In this document: positions 26,451 to 38,900 of the stretch, piece by piece
How positions within the stretch are numbered: position 1 is the stretch's first letter
How the letters are laid out: each line of letters starts with the position of its first letter
Source of the DNA: Wurfbainia villosa
Lineage: Eukaryota; Streptophyta; Magnoliopsida; Zingiberales; Zingiberaceae
DNA length: 64,000 nucleotides
Direction: 5' to 3'
Assembly (NCBI GenBank): GCA_025175895.1
Contig: CM046004.1
Coordinates: 620,001-684,000 of the forward strand
The notes under the pieces: generated by a model
What the model saw: only the letters and a program-made list of their open reading frames with translations
What the model was told of the DNA's origin: nothing
The model's database searches: none
Translations under genes and position numbers: made by a program

Positions 26451-26640
26451 CGAGGCTCGCCGGAGCTGCGGCGGCGGAGGAGGAAGGAGGATTAGGTCAG
26501 GCCAGTGAAGGGGATAATGCGGCTGCGCGGTGCCGATGCGTCCACGGCGATGGTTCGAACCTACGCTACGCTACCGTTTGGTCTTCCTCCTCCTCGTCTT
26601 CTTCCCCAATTTTAATTAAATTATATATATTTTATTAATT
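26451..26640 (-). promoter_or_regulatory. EXO70F 5'UTR and core promoter region
   Basis: A GC-rich leader with CGG words precedes the ATG. A TATA-like stretch on the minus strand (revcomp of aaattatatatattttatt, about 26620-26638) lies about 170 bp upstream of the start codon. The exact start site cannot be read. Confidence 0.4.
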
Positions 26641-27868
26641 GTTCTAATTGTTTCCTCGATGCTTCTCTTGAATTTCAGTTTTGACTCCCCAAATTTACAA
26701 TTTGGTCCATAAACAACACAATAATTGTTACAATTTCATGTCTTAAAACATACTCTTATGCATTGATTTAACTATTGAAATTGTTGAATGTTTATGGAGT
26801 TAAACTCTTAAATTACTAACCATATTTTCATTTACATAGTGAATTCATAGTTTTTTTTTTCCTTAGGCAAATATTCATGTGTTAAAGAGGAAAAAAAAAA
26901 CACTCTCTCTTTTAATGCGTCGTCAAAATTATTCTCATTTTTTTATTGACATTAAAATATCTAAACTTTCGATCAACTAATATCACATGTTGATATTTAT
27001 ATCGCTTATAAGAAATAATTTGATATATTCTACATAATCAAGTTTTTCTTTGTACCTTCCGTAATGCCTACTTGCCTAACTGTTGAAAGCGATTTATATT
27101 GCTAAGAGAAATACACATCTCTCTTAATAAATCAATTTCACAAATCTTCCGTGGAAATTCTAAAAAATCATAATTGATAAATCATTTCCTAGATCTCTAA
27201 TAGTTTGACTCTAGAAATTGATAAATAGTTCCATATTATTTTTTTTTAAATCATAAAATTTTGTATGAACATTATTTATATCAAAATCTAATAGGGAAAA
27301 TTATTTTTTTAATGAAAAAAGGGCATAAATTTGGAGACTATTGAAATCTTTGATGTTTCATTTAAACTTTATATCAATGTCATCGTTGATTACATCTAAC
27401 AATAGATAGGTAATACTAAAATTTTCAAAAACTATCTTTAAATGGATTTTCAAACTAATTTTCAGTCATAATTGTTTGACTGTGCATATCATTTGTACAT
27501 AAACTAAAGCATGATCTATGTGTGTTGATGATGCTTAACTCATCCAATGTACCACATCAAACATCTTTAGATTAGTTCATCTAACTTTCATATCCCAGTT
27601 GGTAAATATAAAAAAGTAATTCTTAAGTGGACAGGGATAAATATTTTAGAGTTTCATCGTCTTAGGCTACCAACCAACCTCCTCCTTGGCACTTACCATT
27701 TGGAATCCTGATTCCACCGGTAGGAGCAACCGGAGATGACCACTAATATGATGATTCTATATTTTTTTAGATTAGTTCATCTGGACATCTCACTTATTTC
27801 TATATATCTTAATGCACAAACAAGTCAATATTAAATTGTTATAAGATAGCCTCAAAGTTCATCTTTAT
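26640..27868. other. Intergenic, AT-rich; nothing recognised
   Basis: No coding, RNA or repeat structure is evident. Confidence 0.5.
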
Positions 27869-27964
27869 AAGTACAATCTACCTTAAGTCAAAATTAATTA
27901 TATGTTTAACTATTTAAAGTACAATCTACCTTAAGTCAAAATTAATTATATGTTTAACTATTTG
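27869..27964. repeat. 48-bp perfect-to-near-perfect tandem duplication
   Basis: The unit beginning aagtacaatctacc occupies 27869-27916 and again 27917-27964. The two differ only at the last base, so the duplication is recent or conserved by conversion. Confidence 0.95.
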
Positions 27965-28733
27965 AATGAGTCAAGCAAATCGATATTAATTAGATGTCTG
28001 ATAGTGTAGAAATCTAAAAGAGTTAAGATTAATCGAATATTTGATTGACTAAATTCTAGATTGGTCGACTAATACTTTAACTATATCTAAGTTTAATTCT
28101 TCATCTCCATTGCACACATACACTTAAACTCTTCCTCATAGAATTGACTTTATGCCAAAAACTTTCCAAACCTTTAAACTTCATCACACAAAAGAAGCTC
28201 CTTGCCTCCCCAAAGACTTTCGTACCTAGAAATTCTTTACCGTTTAGACTTTCGTAATGCCTAGAAGCTCCTTTCCTCTAGAATGTTACCATGTTAAGCA
28301 TTCGATCTCCTTGACCTAATGGAACTTCATACATTGTCTAATATTCAACCTCCTTGCCCCACTGAGACTTCATGTTTTGCTTAACATCTAGTTTTTCTAA
28401 TCAATTGAGATTTTATGCTATCAAGTTTGACCCCCAATTTACTTACCTTTCTATTCATATCTTATTGATCTACTTGAACTTTTGTTATTGCACCTACAAC
28501 ACATATCAACTCTTTTATATGCCGAGTGTATTTACACGTGCCCTGGGGGGCAAGACCCCTCCAAGTCCACGTGATTGCTTAAAAAAAATCACACATTCAT
28601 GCCAATACTAAAGTTTGACATTAGTCTTTCTGATTTTCTCCCTTTTATTTTTCCATTGTTCCAGTCGCCCGCTATCGATTTTTTCCGTTCACCCATTGCT
28701 CATGTGTCGCAAGTCCGTCCAGCGCCACTGCAT

Positions 28734-28773
28734 GTCTACTATCGACATTGTCTACTATCGACATTGTCTACTC
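28734..28773. repeat. 16-bp short tandem repeat
   Basis: The unit gtctactatcgacatt is present at 28734 and 28750, with a partial third copy at 28766. It lies in a GC-richer block (about 28640-29000) that has no recognisable protein. Confidence 0.85.
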
Positions 28774-28989
28774 ATTGTTTCCAGTCGTGTCTCCGACCAC
28801 AGTCGACCTCCGCTTCACGCGCACAACCACACAAGCACAGCTGCATCGCAATCAACCAATCATGAAAGTTGTCCCACACCACATTCACAACCTCGCAGGA
28901 ACACCTCGGGGCCTCAGATAGTTAGGCGCACTACCAGCACACGCCACGTAGATATCATCGCCCTCTGTCTGACTACGGACGAAATTCAT

Positions 28990-29490
28990 TGACTTTGATT
29001 GTCTGACATCGGCGGACCCTTAAGTTAGATTAATTAATATCTCTATTTAATCAATTTTGAATTTTGATTAATTAATTTGAGTTGGATTTAATTAATTAAT
29101 TAGATTTACATTAATTAAATAGATTAATTAATATGTTTTAATTGATTAATTAGTTTTAGATTGTTTAATTTATTTTAATGTTTAACAAAATAATTAATCT
29201 GATTTAATGTTGTTGTTATAACGTTATTATTCTCTTATTTGAATTAATTTGAGTTTTTTATTATCACATAATTTATATACTTCAAATGGAAAAATATATT
29301 ACGATTGATAAATTTTTTCAAAGGAAAAGAGCAAATGAACTAGATCCAACTTACGTTTGTAACCTCATCGACAAGATCAAATATCAATGATCTTCCATAT
29401 GAAATTTCTCCTAAAAGAATCAAAAATAGAAAAACTGAAGAGGTTGATTTCAATTCTTTAGAGCATGATCCAAAATTGCATCGACAAATT
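28990..29490. other. TTAATTAA-rich low-complexity region
   Basis: From about 29020 to 29190 the sequence is dominated by overlapping attaattaa words. No gene signal is seen through 29490. Confidence 0.6.
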
Positions 29491-29499
29491 TAGTGTTGC

Positions 29500-30330
29500 C
29501 TGTTGAGACAGTGATGGTGAGGTGTCCCGGTGGCGAAAGCAGCAAGGGTCATCAACTTGCACGAGAAGGGTTGACGTGGGGAAAGGTTGAGAACAGCTGG
29601 AGCGTCGCCTTCACGGATGACCGAGCCGAATGAAAGAAGTCGGGCCGAATGGAACTCCTATGAGACAACAAGCGGTTAAGGGTGCCGAGAGAGATCTCGG
29701 CAAAGCCCCTCCGACGCTCAAGGCAGGAAATTAATATGAAGATGAAGAAGAGAATGGAGAGATGAAGTTGAGGATGTGCGAACCTCTTTTTCCCCCTTAG
29801 GGGAGGCTATATATAGAAGGAGAATTCCTCTGTCAAATGATACTGTCGGTATGAGCGGTATGACCTCAAGAGAGACGTACGCCTGTCTAAAGAGTAATAA
29901 GGTCATTACCCTCATAAATGTTGCAGGCACGTGGGCTGCAATTAATACACGTCGCATGGTTGATAGGAGACAACTCCTAATTAATGTCGTAGACATTCCT
30001 CTGAAATTCGGCATGAGTGTTTGCCTTTTGGTCGGAGAGAGATGATGATGAGGATTGTCAGGTCAGCTCGTAAGTATGAAATAACCGCCTTCCCCTTTGT
30101 TTGAATAAGATAGTTTATATGGAGAAGTCATATGTTAGAGATGACGTGTCTTTGTCGAGATGTAAGGTGGACGAAACGAGAAGCATTCAACATAATAGAA
30201 GTCCGAGCCGAGACGCGAGGCATCTGGCGTAATAGAAGTCCGAGATGCGGGGCGTCTGGCGTAATAGAAGTCCGAGATGCGGGGCGTCTAGCGTAATAGA
30301 TAACGTGGTAAATCCAACTGTTTGCTTAGT
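29500..30330. mobile_element. LTR-like block with TATA box and a 32-37-bp minisatellite
   Basis: A GC-richer island in AT-rich DNA carries a TATA-like box (ggctatatatagaagg, about 29806-29821). At 30194-30305 there is a tandem array built on aatagaagtccgag..gcgtctggcgt, with starts at 30194, 30231, 30263 and a partial at 30295. The layout suits an LTR or solo LTR, but no partner, PBS or target duplication was identified. Confidence 0.4.
30194..30305. repeat. Minisatellite, three units of 37/32/32 bp
   Basis: Copies two and three differ by a single base near their ends (ctggcg versus ctagcg). The first unit is longer by about 5 bp. It lies at the right edge of the LTR-like block. Confidence 0.9.
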
Positions 30331-32390
30331 CAAAGGTTAGTTTTTTCCGGTATCATTTAGGAATATTATTCTAACCAACAAGAGAAGGTTTGTCGAGCTT
30401 ATTTGAATATGAAGTCATATCAACCTATTCTTTGAGAATATCAATTGAATAAAAATGTTAAGCACTCATGAAGATTTTAGCCTGTTTGGTATGAATAATT
30501 TTCTTGGTTGGAGTATTTATCGACTAAAGATAAAGCACATTGCTTTCCATGCATATTTTATTTTCAACAAGCCATCAGAATACTCAAATCACACTGCATT
30601 TACTGTTTATGGATTTGATAATTGGAAGAAAGTTCGAAATGGAAAAACTTGTGCTTTCCTAGGCATATAGGGAAAGATAATATATTTTCACTCCATCGTA
30701 ATACTAAAAAGGTATGTGATCTAGGATTTGATGGACCAACCATAACATATATCAAGGAGATTCAACAATTTTACTGTTGAACAAGTTGCAACTAATCGTC
30801 TTCGGTTAACGGCTCACATACATATGGTGTTGTTGCTTGCACTTCAAGGAATTCCGTTTATAGGTCATTATGAGAAATCTAGTTCATCTAATCATGGTAA
30901 TTTTTTGAATTTTTTGATGTGCTAACCATGTACAATGATGAACTTTCAAAGACAATTACTAAAGCTCCAAAAAATGTCAAGTATACAGGTCATGATATTC
31001 AGAAACAAATACTTCATATGCTTTTAGTGAGAGTGAAAAATACAATTAGTAAAGAAATTGAAGTTGTCAAATATTACATAATTGTTGATGAAGCTCAAGA
31101 TGAATCAAAAAGAGAGCAAATGTTTATAGTATTGAGACTCGTGGATACTAATGGATTCATTCAAGAAAGCTTTTTTGGGCTTGTTCATATATCTGATACT
31201 GTAGCTTTGTCTTTAAATGATGTTATATATTCTTCTTTGGATCACTATAGTTTGGATGTTCAAAATATTAGAGGTCAAGGCTACAATGGTGCTAATAAAA
31301 TGAGGGGTGAATTTAATAGATTGCAAGCTTTGATTACAAAAGATTGTAGAAGTATCTATTATGTTAATTGCTTTACTCATTGGTTACAATTAGTTTTAGT
31401 TGCAGCATTAAAAAATGTGACTCATATTCATCAATTTTTTGATAAATTAACTTTTATAATTAATATTGTTGGTTCTTCATGCAAGCATAATGGTGAATTG
31501 AAGAATGCTCATGCGGATGACATTGCACATTTGATTGCTTTTAATGAACTCGAGACAGGGCATGGACTTAATCAGATAAATACTTGACAGTGAGTTGTTG
31601 ATGTGCACTGGAGTTCTCATTTGAGATCTGTCAGGCCTAATTAAGATGTTTAGTGCATCATGTACAGTATTGCTCAAGGTTATGGAGGATGAGCTTCCTT
31701 CTCAACGAGCAAATGCAACATCTGTTTATAATGAAATGACTTCTTTTGAGTTTGTATTCATCTTGCATCTTATGAAAGAGATTATGAGAATCATAGATAT
31801 CTTTTGTCAGCCTTTACAGTGTAAGTCTCAATATATTATAAATGCAATGAAGTTTGTATTATCTATCAAGAATTACTTCAACAAATGAGGGATAACAAGT
31901 GGAATGATTTATTTATAAAAGTGAAGTTTTTTTGTGAACTTCAAAATATTAACATTCCTGATTTCAGTGCTCCTTATATTAATAGACGAGGTCGAGCCCA
32001 TCCTCATCAAGACAATTTCACCATTGAGCATCATTATCAGATAGACATGTTTTATGCTTCAATAGATTCACAGTTGCAAGAAATTAATGAGCGCTTTAAT
32101 GATGATGCTATGGAATTGCTCATTCTTAGTAATGTCTTAAATCCTCAAAATACAGTGGAGTCTTTTAGAGTTGTGGATATATGTAAATTAGTTGAAAAGT
32201 TTTATGGCCAAGATTTTACAAAAGATGAAAAAGAACAATTGGAGATGCAATTGAAGCATTACGAGTATAATGTAGTGAAAGGGCCTAACTACAAAAATCT
32301 TTTAATCGTTTCAGAGTTATGTCAATGGTTGGTGAAGACTAACAAGTCAATTATGTACAATCTCATTTTTAGAGTGATCATTCTTGTTCT

Positions 32391-33048
32391 TGTTGGGAGT
32401 ATGAGAAATATAATCAAAGTTTCACATTGGTAAGATATAGAAAAGATCATGTGCTTATAAGATAAAAAGATATCTTTATTAGAATGAGATTTTTTGGATA
32501 AAGTCCAAAAATAAAATCATGAGGGTTTAGGCCCAAAGTGGGCAATATCATACCATTGTGGAGATATGTAAATCTTATAGACACTAACAATTAGTATCAG
32601 AGTCATGGTTCATGTCAAGCCATGAACTTCGAATGAAGGAAGTCAAACTTCCGGATCAAGAGAACTACACATCAGGCAGGAAGTCCAATTGGGTCGAGAG
32701 GACTCAATAACTGACAAGAAGTCCAGTTGGGTCAGAAGGGCTGGACAACTGGTAGGAAATCCAGCTAGGTTAGGAGGACTAAACAGTTGACAGGAAGTCC
32801 TGGTGGGTTGAGGATCGGACATCAAGCAGAGAAAGTCTTTCGAAAACAGGATAGGCTTGAGGGGGGTCAATGTGGTCCTTCGTTTGAGGGGGAGATTATT
32901 AGGAATATAAGGAATACAATCAAAGATAAAAAGATATCTCTATTGGAATGAGACCTTTTGGATAAAACCCAAAAATAAAAAAGGCTTAGGCCCAAAGTGA
33001 ATAATATCATGTCATTGTGGAGATATGTGGATTTTATAAGCACTAATA
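32391..33048 (+). mobile_element. TRIM (terminal-repeat retrotransposon in miniature) inside the hAT pseudogene
   Basis: A 658-bp non-coding element has direct terminal repeats at 32391-32589 (199 bp) and 32897-33048 (152 bp). The left repeat has about 40 extra bases. The left repeat keeps canonical ends, TGTTGGGAG..CACTAACA; the right one reads TATTAGGAA..CACTAATA. A primer-binding-site remnant follows the left repeat (tagtatcagagt, 32592-32603, matching the common plant Met-tRNA PBS at 10 of 12). A polypurine tract (gagggggaga) precedes the right repeat. The 5-bp flanks GTTCT (32386-32390) and GTGCT (33049-33053) are a target duplication with one change. Removing the element and one flank restores the transposase reading frame. 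The 307-bp interior carries a 38-bp tandem array. Confidence 0.88.
32671..32820. repeat. 38-bp tandem array inside the TRIM
   Basis: The landmark aagtcc/aaatcc recurs at 32681, 32719, 32757 and 32795, an exact 38-bp period. Each unit has the form caggaagtccagttgggt plus a variable half. Four diverged copies are visible. Confidence 0.85.
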
Positions 33049-33249
33049 GTGCTTACTATTTCAGTTTCCACTGTTACTATAGAACGATTATTTTCTACGA
33101 TTAATATCGTGAAAACAAGGCTTCGAAACAAAATGGAGAATGTCTTTCTCTAAGATGTGTTAATGATATATATTGAGAGAGAAATTACTAAAAATGTAAG
33201 TATAGAAGCTATCATTGAAGACTTCGAACATTTAAAAGAACGTTGAATT

Positions 33250-35010
33250 CCTTTTAGTTAAAGAATTGTATTTGATACTTAATTGAATATATTTTGTAAG
33301 GAACTTGAGCTTCCTTTGTCATTACTATTGAGAAATGATATAGTTCATTTAAACCAGTTTGGTTTGAACCACTCAACCACATCGAATACATAATTCTAAT
33401 TAGTACTTGCCCTGATCTCCTCAAAGGATAGGTAAACGTCTTTTGTAGTTTTCTTTTTCATATGAAGCACTTTTATCATTATAAGTAATAATTTTTTTAA
33501 AAAATTATATAGATTACATATGTGCATCTATATATTATATACGCTCTATGCATGGTTTGACTTGATACATGCCTACATATAATTTCTTCTCTAAAAGAAA
33601 AAAAATTATAGTTTGAATTTTTATTACAACATCAACTGTGATACTGGAGTCTGCTGCCTTCTTCATGCATATTACACATTAATTATTTTCATTATTGTCA
33701 AGTAATTTGAGCTGAATATTAGCTTCAGATATGTTGTCAGCAGTCAGAACAATTAGTAATGCTTAGCATGCCATAAATTGTTAGTATAGTGCAATTATTT
33801 TGGGTTTGAACAACTAAGTTTTTTTTCTCTATGATCCGACTTTATTTTACATTTGAAGAAAGCTTGAAGTATATTAGTATTCTTGTTTTGCATTGATCTG
33901 TTCTTTATGTTGATATTTTGGTTGTTTTCATGTTTAATAATGAAAATAGGACTCTCAAGATACTGTTCAACATATATTACATAGGATTGGTTCTCATTTT
34001 CTTGTAGTTGTACATTTATTTGATTTCACTTTGCACTTAACCCATTAGATAATATATGGAAATTGGAAGATTTGTCTTTGGAATTAAGTATTTTTTTTAA
34101 TGGGTTAAGATGTTCTCTCCATTAATATTAGCCTTTTCTCTCCGTAAACTTTTCTGCTAATTCAATTGTCTGTTTATAGATTTTTTATCATGGTTTTGAT
34201 GAATAGAGAATAAATTCAGATATACAACAATGACGACCAAATCTTTATTCTAATAAATGGGCTCAATAAACTCAGTATAAGACCCCCTCCAAATTTAAAA
34301 TTTTGGATCCACCTCTATTTATACATACACACTTAACATGCATATATGAGATCAACAATATCTCCCTAACTTAATCTTTATTTAAGCATCAAAATCTATA
34401 TGTCTATTACATGCTTACGATATCATTGCATCTATAATATCTATGTCAAGTACTTTGCACTTGCATATTTGACATATCATATTAGTAATCACAAAATAAT
34501 TTAATTTAAACTTTTGTTCAAATATCAAAACTACATGTATAATGTGATGATTGAATCGATATTCAATTTCTTAGATGTACCAAGTCCACAGTCTACTCTA
34601 CATGTCATCCATCACTATTATCTATGAAGTTCACCTTTTGTGATTGCCTTTAAAGTTGACGAACCAGCTCTAATCTTCTCATTTTAAAAATCCTTCAATA
34701 ATCTCATACTATCTTTTTCGGTACTCCAATAAACCTCATGAGGCTTGAGCTAAACTAAGTTATGCCAAGTTAATCAACACAATTTGACAAGAGAACTTCA
34801 TGCACATATTAATAACATAAGCAAAATCCAACGTAAAACTCTTTACCAAATTAAATACATCAAAATGTGCTTGTATAAACACTCAAGGCATGGTAACACT
34901 AACACTCCAATCAATTGAAACTCTTACTGACGTATTGAGATAATCCTTTACTCAGTCTATTATAAGCACATTGTAAGGTTTGAGGTTTAAATTGGATGTC
35001 CCCTCGGGAC
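33250..35010. other. Intergenic, nothing recognised
   Basis: AT-rich sequence without coding signal or clear repeat structure. Confidence 0.5.
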
Positions 35011-35012
35011 GG

Positions 35013-35115
35013 TCCGATGGCCAAAACAATACATATACTGTTTAATCGAATTTCGACTTGAAGTCTAGAATCCTTATTTAGACTCAGAAATTCTCTGTTG
35101 TTTTTGGCCATCGGA
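35013..35115. repeat. Inverted repeat, 16-18-bp arms with about 70-bp loop
   Basis: The left arm at 35013-35028 (tccgatggccaaaaca) is matched by 35098-35115 (revcomp tccgatggccaaaaacaa), with one extra A. No target duplication is evident. It could be a foldback element core. Confidence 0.7.
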
Positions 35116-35734
35116 TCAAGGGATATAATTCTCCCGTAATTTACCTTTCTTCACCATCATCGAGAGACCGACGGTGAAGAACTATTTGCCATATAAATTA
35201 AAATTAGTAAACTAACTTGACTTGGGTACCTCCCATAATTGTAGTATTTCAACAACTAAATCCTAGATAACTTCTCAATATCTAAATAATAACTCATCAA
35301 TACAATCTACGTGCTCAAAAACAAACTTAGGATTAAAACATTACAATCACAATACAAAGTTCATACTCCTTGAGTCTTCAAATCTTATTTGATCTGAACC
35401 ATTTGCCCTTCAAAAGCCTGAGTGAATTTTCGATATAGGTTAGCTATCCTCTAAGCCTTTAGGCCCTTCCTTGATCCATGGCTACCTATCCTCTAGTCAT
35501 GCGAGTATTTGTTTGATCAGGCTTAGTGTGCATTCTCGACCCGAGGTACACTATCCGTGAGCTCCAAGTCCATCTAGCACAACTAATTTGCACATTTGAG
35601 TGTACAAGGCGTTGAACAACACGAATTATTTTTCCATCAATGAAAGCACCTAGTGCCATGTGATCAAGGAGTATTCTCTTTGTCTGAGTGGGGTAGGTGA
35701 TCAACCTACTTTCCTACCACCTTTTCTTTCATTC

Positions 35735-35758
35735 AATAATAATAATAATAATAATAAT
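35735..35758. repeat. (AAT)8 microsatellite
   Basis: A trinucleotide run about 190 bp beyond the stop of the minus-strand DUF948-like gene. Confidence 0.9.
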
Positions 35759-35947
35759 GTTGCCATATAAGTTGCATATTTGAAATTTTGTTTATCAAAT
35801 ACACAGCTCGGTACACAAAACTTTCAGCCAATGTAGCAAACTAAAAAAATTTCATTTTCTATCACACTGTGTTATTACTAGTGGTGTCTGATGTATCGAG
35901 TGCTTTCCATCCTCCAAAAACTTGCTGCAGTGTTCTCATCGTGTAGG

Positions 35948-38900
35948 TCACATTTCCACCTTATCAGACATATCTTCATTTTCACCCTCTGATCTGTTCT
36001 CTCCTCCAGATATAATGCTCATCAAAGTTTTCCTTGCCTGGCCGACAACATGGGAAGTTTTCTTTGCAGCACCGGCTACCATGGGTTTCAAAGAAATATC
36101 TGGCAAGTTTGCTCTTTCTTGTATCAAAGCTGTTTCCAAACATGAATGGAAATCCAACTGTCAACAATGGCAACACAACCTCAAACGAGTATATGAAACA
36201 GCAATTTGGAAGAAACTTACAAACTGTTTGTTGCTTAGCTATAGAACCAATCTGTCGGATTCCAGCTTCTGCAGCTTGGACAGCTTGTGCAGATTTGTTG
36301 ATGCCGTCTGTTATTTCTTGGCTAGTCAATTTGAAACATGTAAGGTGGTCAATGGCTGTGAAAGAAAGTACCAACTTTAATCTATGTCAAGAAAAATCAC
36401 GATCGCGGACGTGGTCATCAACATGAAGAAGCCACAACTCATACTCAAAATTTTGAATTGTATAATGAAGGATTCGATTAGAATCTTCCTCCATCATTGA
36501 CCCACACCAGTGATAATTTAATTTAATTGTCTTATTCTAGGTGTTTGTCGTATACTGATGTAACATGGATCATAAAGAGGATGTCTAGTAAACTTGGCAG
36601 TATAATAAGTGGCTAACATACATATTAAGAGAACAACAACAGTATAATTTCTATTAGTCCATTTATTGGACTTGGAAGACTAACAATTTAATGAAAATGA
36701 TATAATCGAAATCCTTTTAACCGACAAGAACTACCACACGAACCAGAGAAGTTCATATACAGTAGCATCAGAAACATTGCAACCGTCATAATGATGCGAA
36801 CAGATGATCAATATTATTTTCTGATACAAAATAAGGATGTGAAAAGGGAAAATAGTCTACCACAATGTTGGGTGGAGTTTGAACGAAACAGGAGCTGAAC
36901 TGGTCTATATGTCTCTCTTGAAGAGAGCCAATTTTTGTCAAACCTAGTGATTAGACAGATATGGAATTGTTCAAACGACCAGGTAGTTAAGTGATCTGAT
37001 GATTAAGGATCCAGTACACATGTATAGCCTAGACTTCATAATTAATAACAGGAGTAAAGTATCTTGTAGGGTCAGTGACAAATCACAGTGATGTAATGTA
37101 AGTTTGACCATGCATATAAAAACTATCTCCATCCAAGTATGGACAGTTAATTTTCCAAAGGATATATAGTTCGTGTCTTTTGTTCACTTTTATTTCTGGG
37201 ACAATGAAAAGTTCATGCGATCAAATCATACTATAGGAGCTAGAATTGTAAGATCCTAAAAAATTTAATATTTTTTCTGATGAATTGTAATTGAAATTTA
37301 GAATTTGTCATGTATACTAACTTCCAATAAATACTACTATTATGATCATTTCACAATTGCATCATCTCAATATCACACGTAGAGTACATTATTCAAGTAC
37401 ATAATCAAGAATAGCAAAATCTGCCACTATTTTCTACACTTAACTATAATGTTTGCTACTGTATCACTAAGACATCCTTGTATGCATTTTACTTTATAAA
37501 ATATATTGCAAAAAAAAAGATTAAATAACCTTTTTGTACTTGGAGGTTAAAAAATGGTTTCTCATATAACAAAAAATTGAACGATATAATATGAAAAGGC
37601 TGCCTATTTTTTATTGAGTGTCAAAAGTTTGAAATGGCAATATAAATGAAAGTTTATTTTATAAATTCATAATAGTGAGGCATAAGATCCTACTTAGGAA
37701 TGATCCTGAGTGCAAACTTGATAACCATGGTCTATCATTTTCTGGTTTACACTGATAACAAAAGATAACCAGAAGATTCTGTTCAGACACTACATTATTG
37801 TCTGGAACATTCATCCCTGAGGTCCGACATAATGTGGTCGTCTGCTAAATCAAGGTCGACAGTTGGAAGACAAGGAACAAACATGTACACTTTTTAGTAG
37901 AGAGGGATAAACCCCAATTGTGCATAGGTGGGAATTCATCAAAAGCCCTTGTGGAATAGGACCAAACTTTTTACCAACATTATCCAAACATATCTACAAA
38001 AATCATGAAACAAACAAGTTCGAGTTGTAATACATTTATCCAAGGTTTCTTGATTGACATTTATCTTGGGGCAAGGTCACTAATATTTACGAACTCTAAT
38101 GCGAGGCTAATGTATAAAGAGAAGGATTTTAGTACCAATCAGGACAAGTAAACAGGATGATAGTACTATCCAGTATTGGTCGAAAGAAATAGTATGATAC
38201 ACCAATCAGTACATACCATTTGGTAGGATAACATGCCAATCCTAGTCAGATCACAACCTCAAACCATGCATAAGAGTACTGATCATCATTCATTCATTTT
38301 GATTCCTATCAATAATTTCTAACTGTATCAGTCTCTAAACCTGCAAAGGACATTTGGTTACTGCACTGTCTAGTAATGATTTAGATGAACTGGCTTAGGA
38401 AAGAAACAAAATGTATTTGCAATACTCTCAGAAAAATATGATAATATGTTGCATAGTTTAAGAGTGTCATTGCCAGAAAAACCTCTTTGAATTTTTTTAT
38501 TTGCATTTGAAATTCAGGTGACAACCCAGTTTTCTATACAAGTAAGACCACATCGTCTTCAGCATCAAGTAGTGTTTGTGGCCAACTATTTGGACTCAAC
38601 TACAGGAGTTTTATCCCATTGATGGAAGACCAAAGCTATATTACTAGTAATATTCAAATAAATTAATTTCTTTATTTTTTTCTTACATAGGCTAACATTT
38701 TCCTTGGTCTCTCTGTCTCTTACACATTCAACTCTAATCAATTCAACCTTACAATATATGTGCCAAAAGCAGAAATCCAGTAAATATTTCTAGCAATGTG
38801 TCTGGAAAAGATGTGCCTTGGTTCTATTATAAGCAATCGATGCACTTTTAGTTGGTTGTGTTTCTAGGACTACTTGGAACTAGAATCAAAAGTCATGAGT

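Larger units (their letters stand above)
30455..33245 (+). pseudogene. hAT-like transposase (TTF-type / DUF4371, ZMYM1-like), decayed and split by a TRIM element
   Basis: Pieces of one transposase-derived family occur in order. There is a TTF-type N-terminus (30455-30670, ending near AFTVYGFDNWKKVRNGKTCAFL), and then the DUF4371 core at 30919-31584 (YYIIVDEAQDESKREQM, LDVQNIRGQGYNGANKMRGE, NCFTHWLQLVLVAALKNV). Next come VDVHWSSH after a frameshift, FEFVFILHLMKEIM at 31646-31885, and DNFTIEHHYQIDMFYASIDSQ through VSELCQWLVKTNKS at 31885-32385. The hAT dimerisation end is at 33063-33245 (VSTVTIERLFSTINIVKTRL, then YIEREI), with an in-frame stop. At least four frame breaks plus the insertion at 32391-33048 make it non-functional. 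The C-terminal reading resumes exactly where the inserted element ends. No terminal inverted repeats were located. Confidence 0.85.

Noticed and set aside
25590..26508. Several 107-124-codon plus-strand ORFs
   Set aside because: They are antisense shadows of the GC-rich 5' part of EXO70F and show no family motif.
28575..28992. Overlapping ORFs of 96 and 125 codons
   Set aside because: No motif; they span a short tandem repeat and probably reflect base composition.
30194..30305. Regular repeats resembling a short CRISPR array
   Set aside because: Units are contiguous without unique spacers, in a plant nuclear context; it is a minisatellite.
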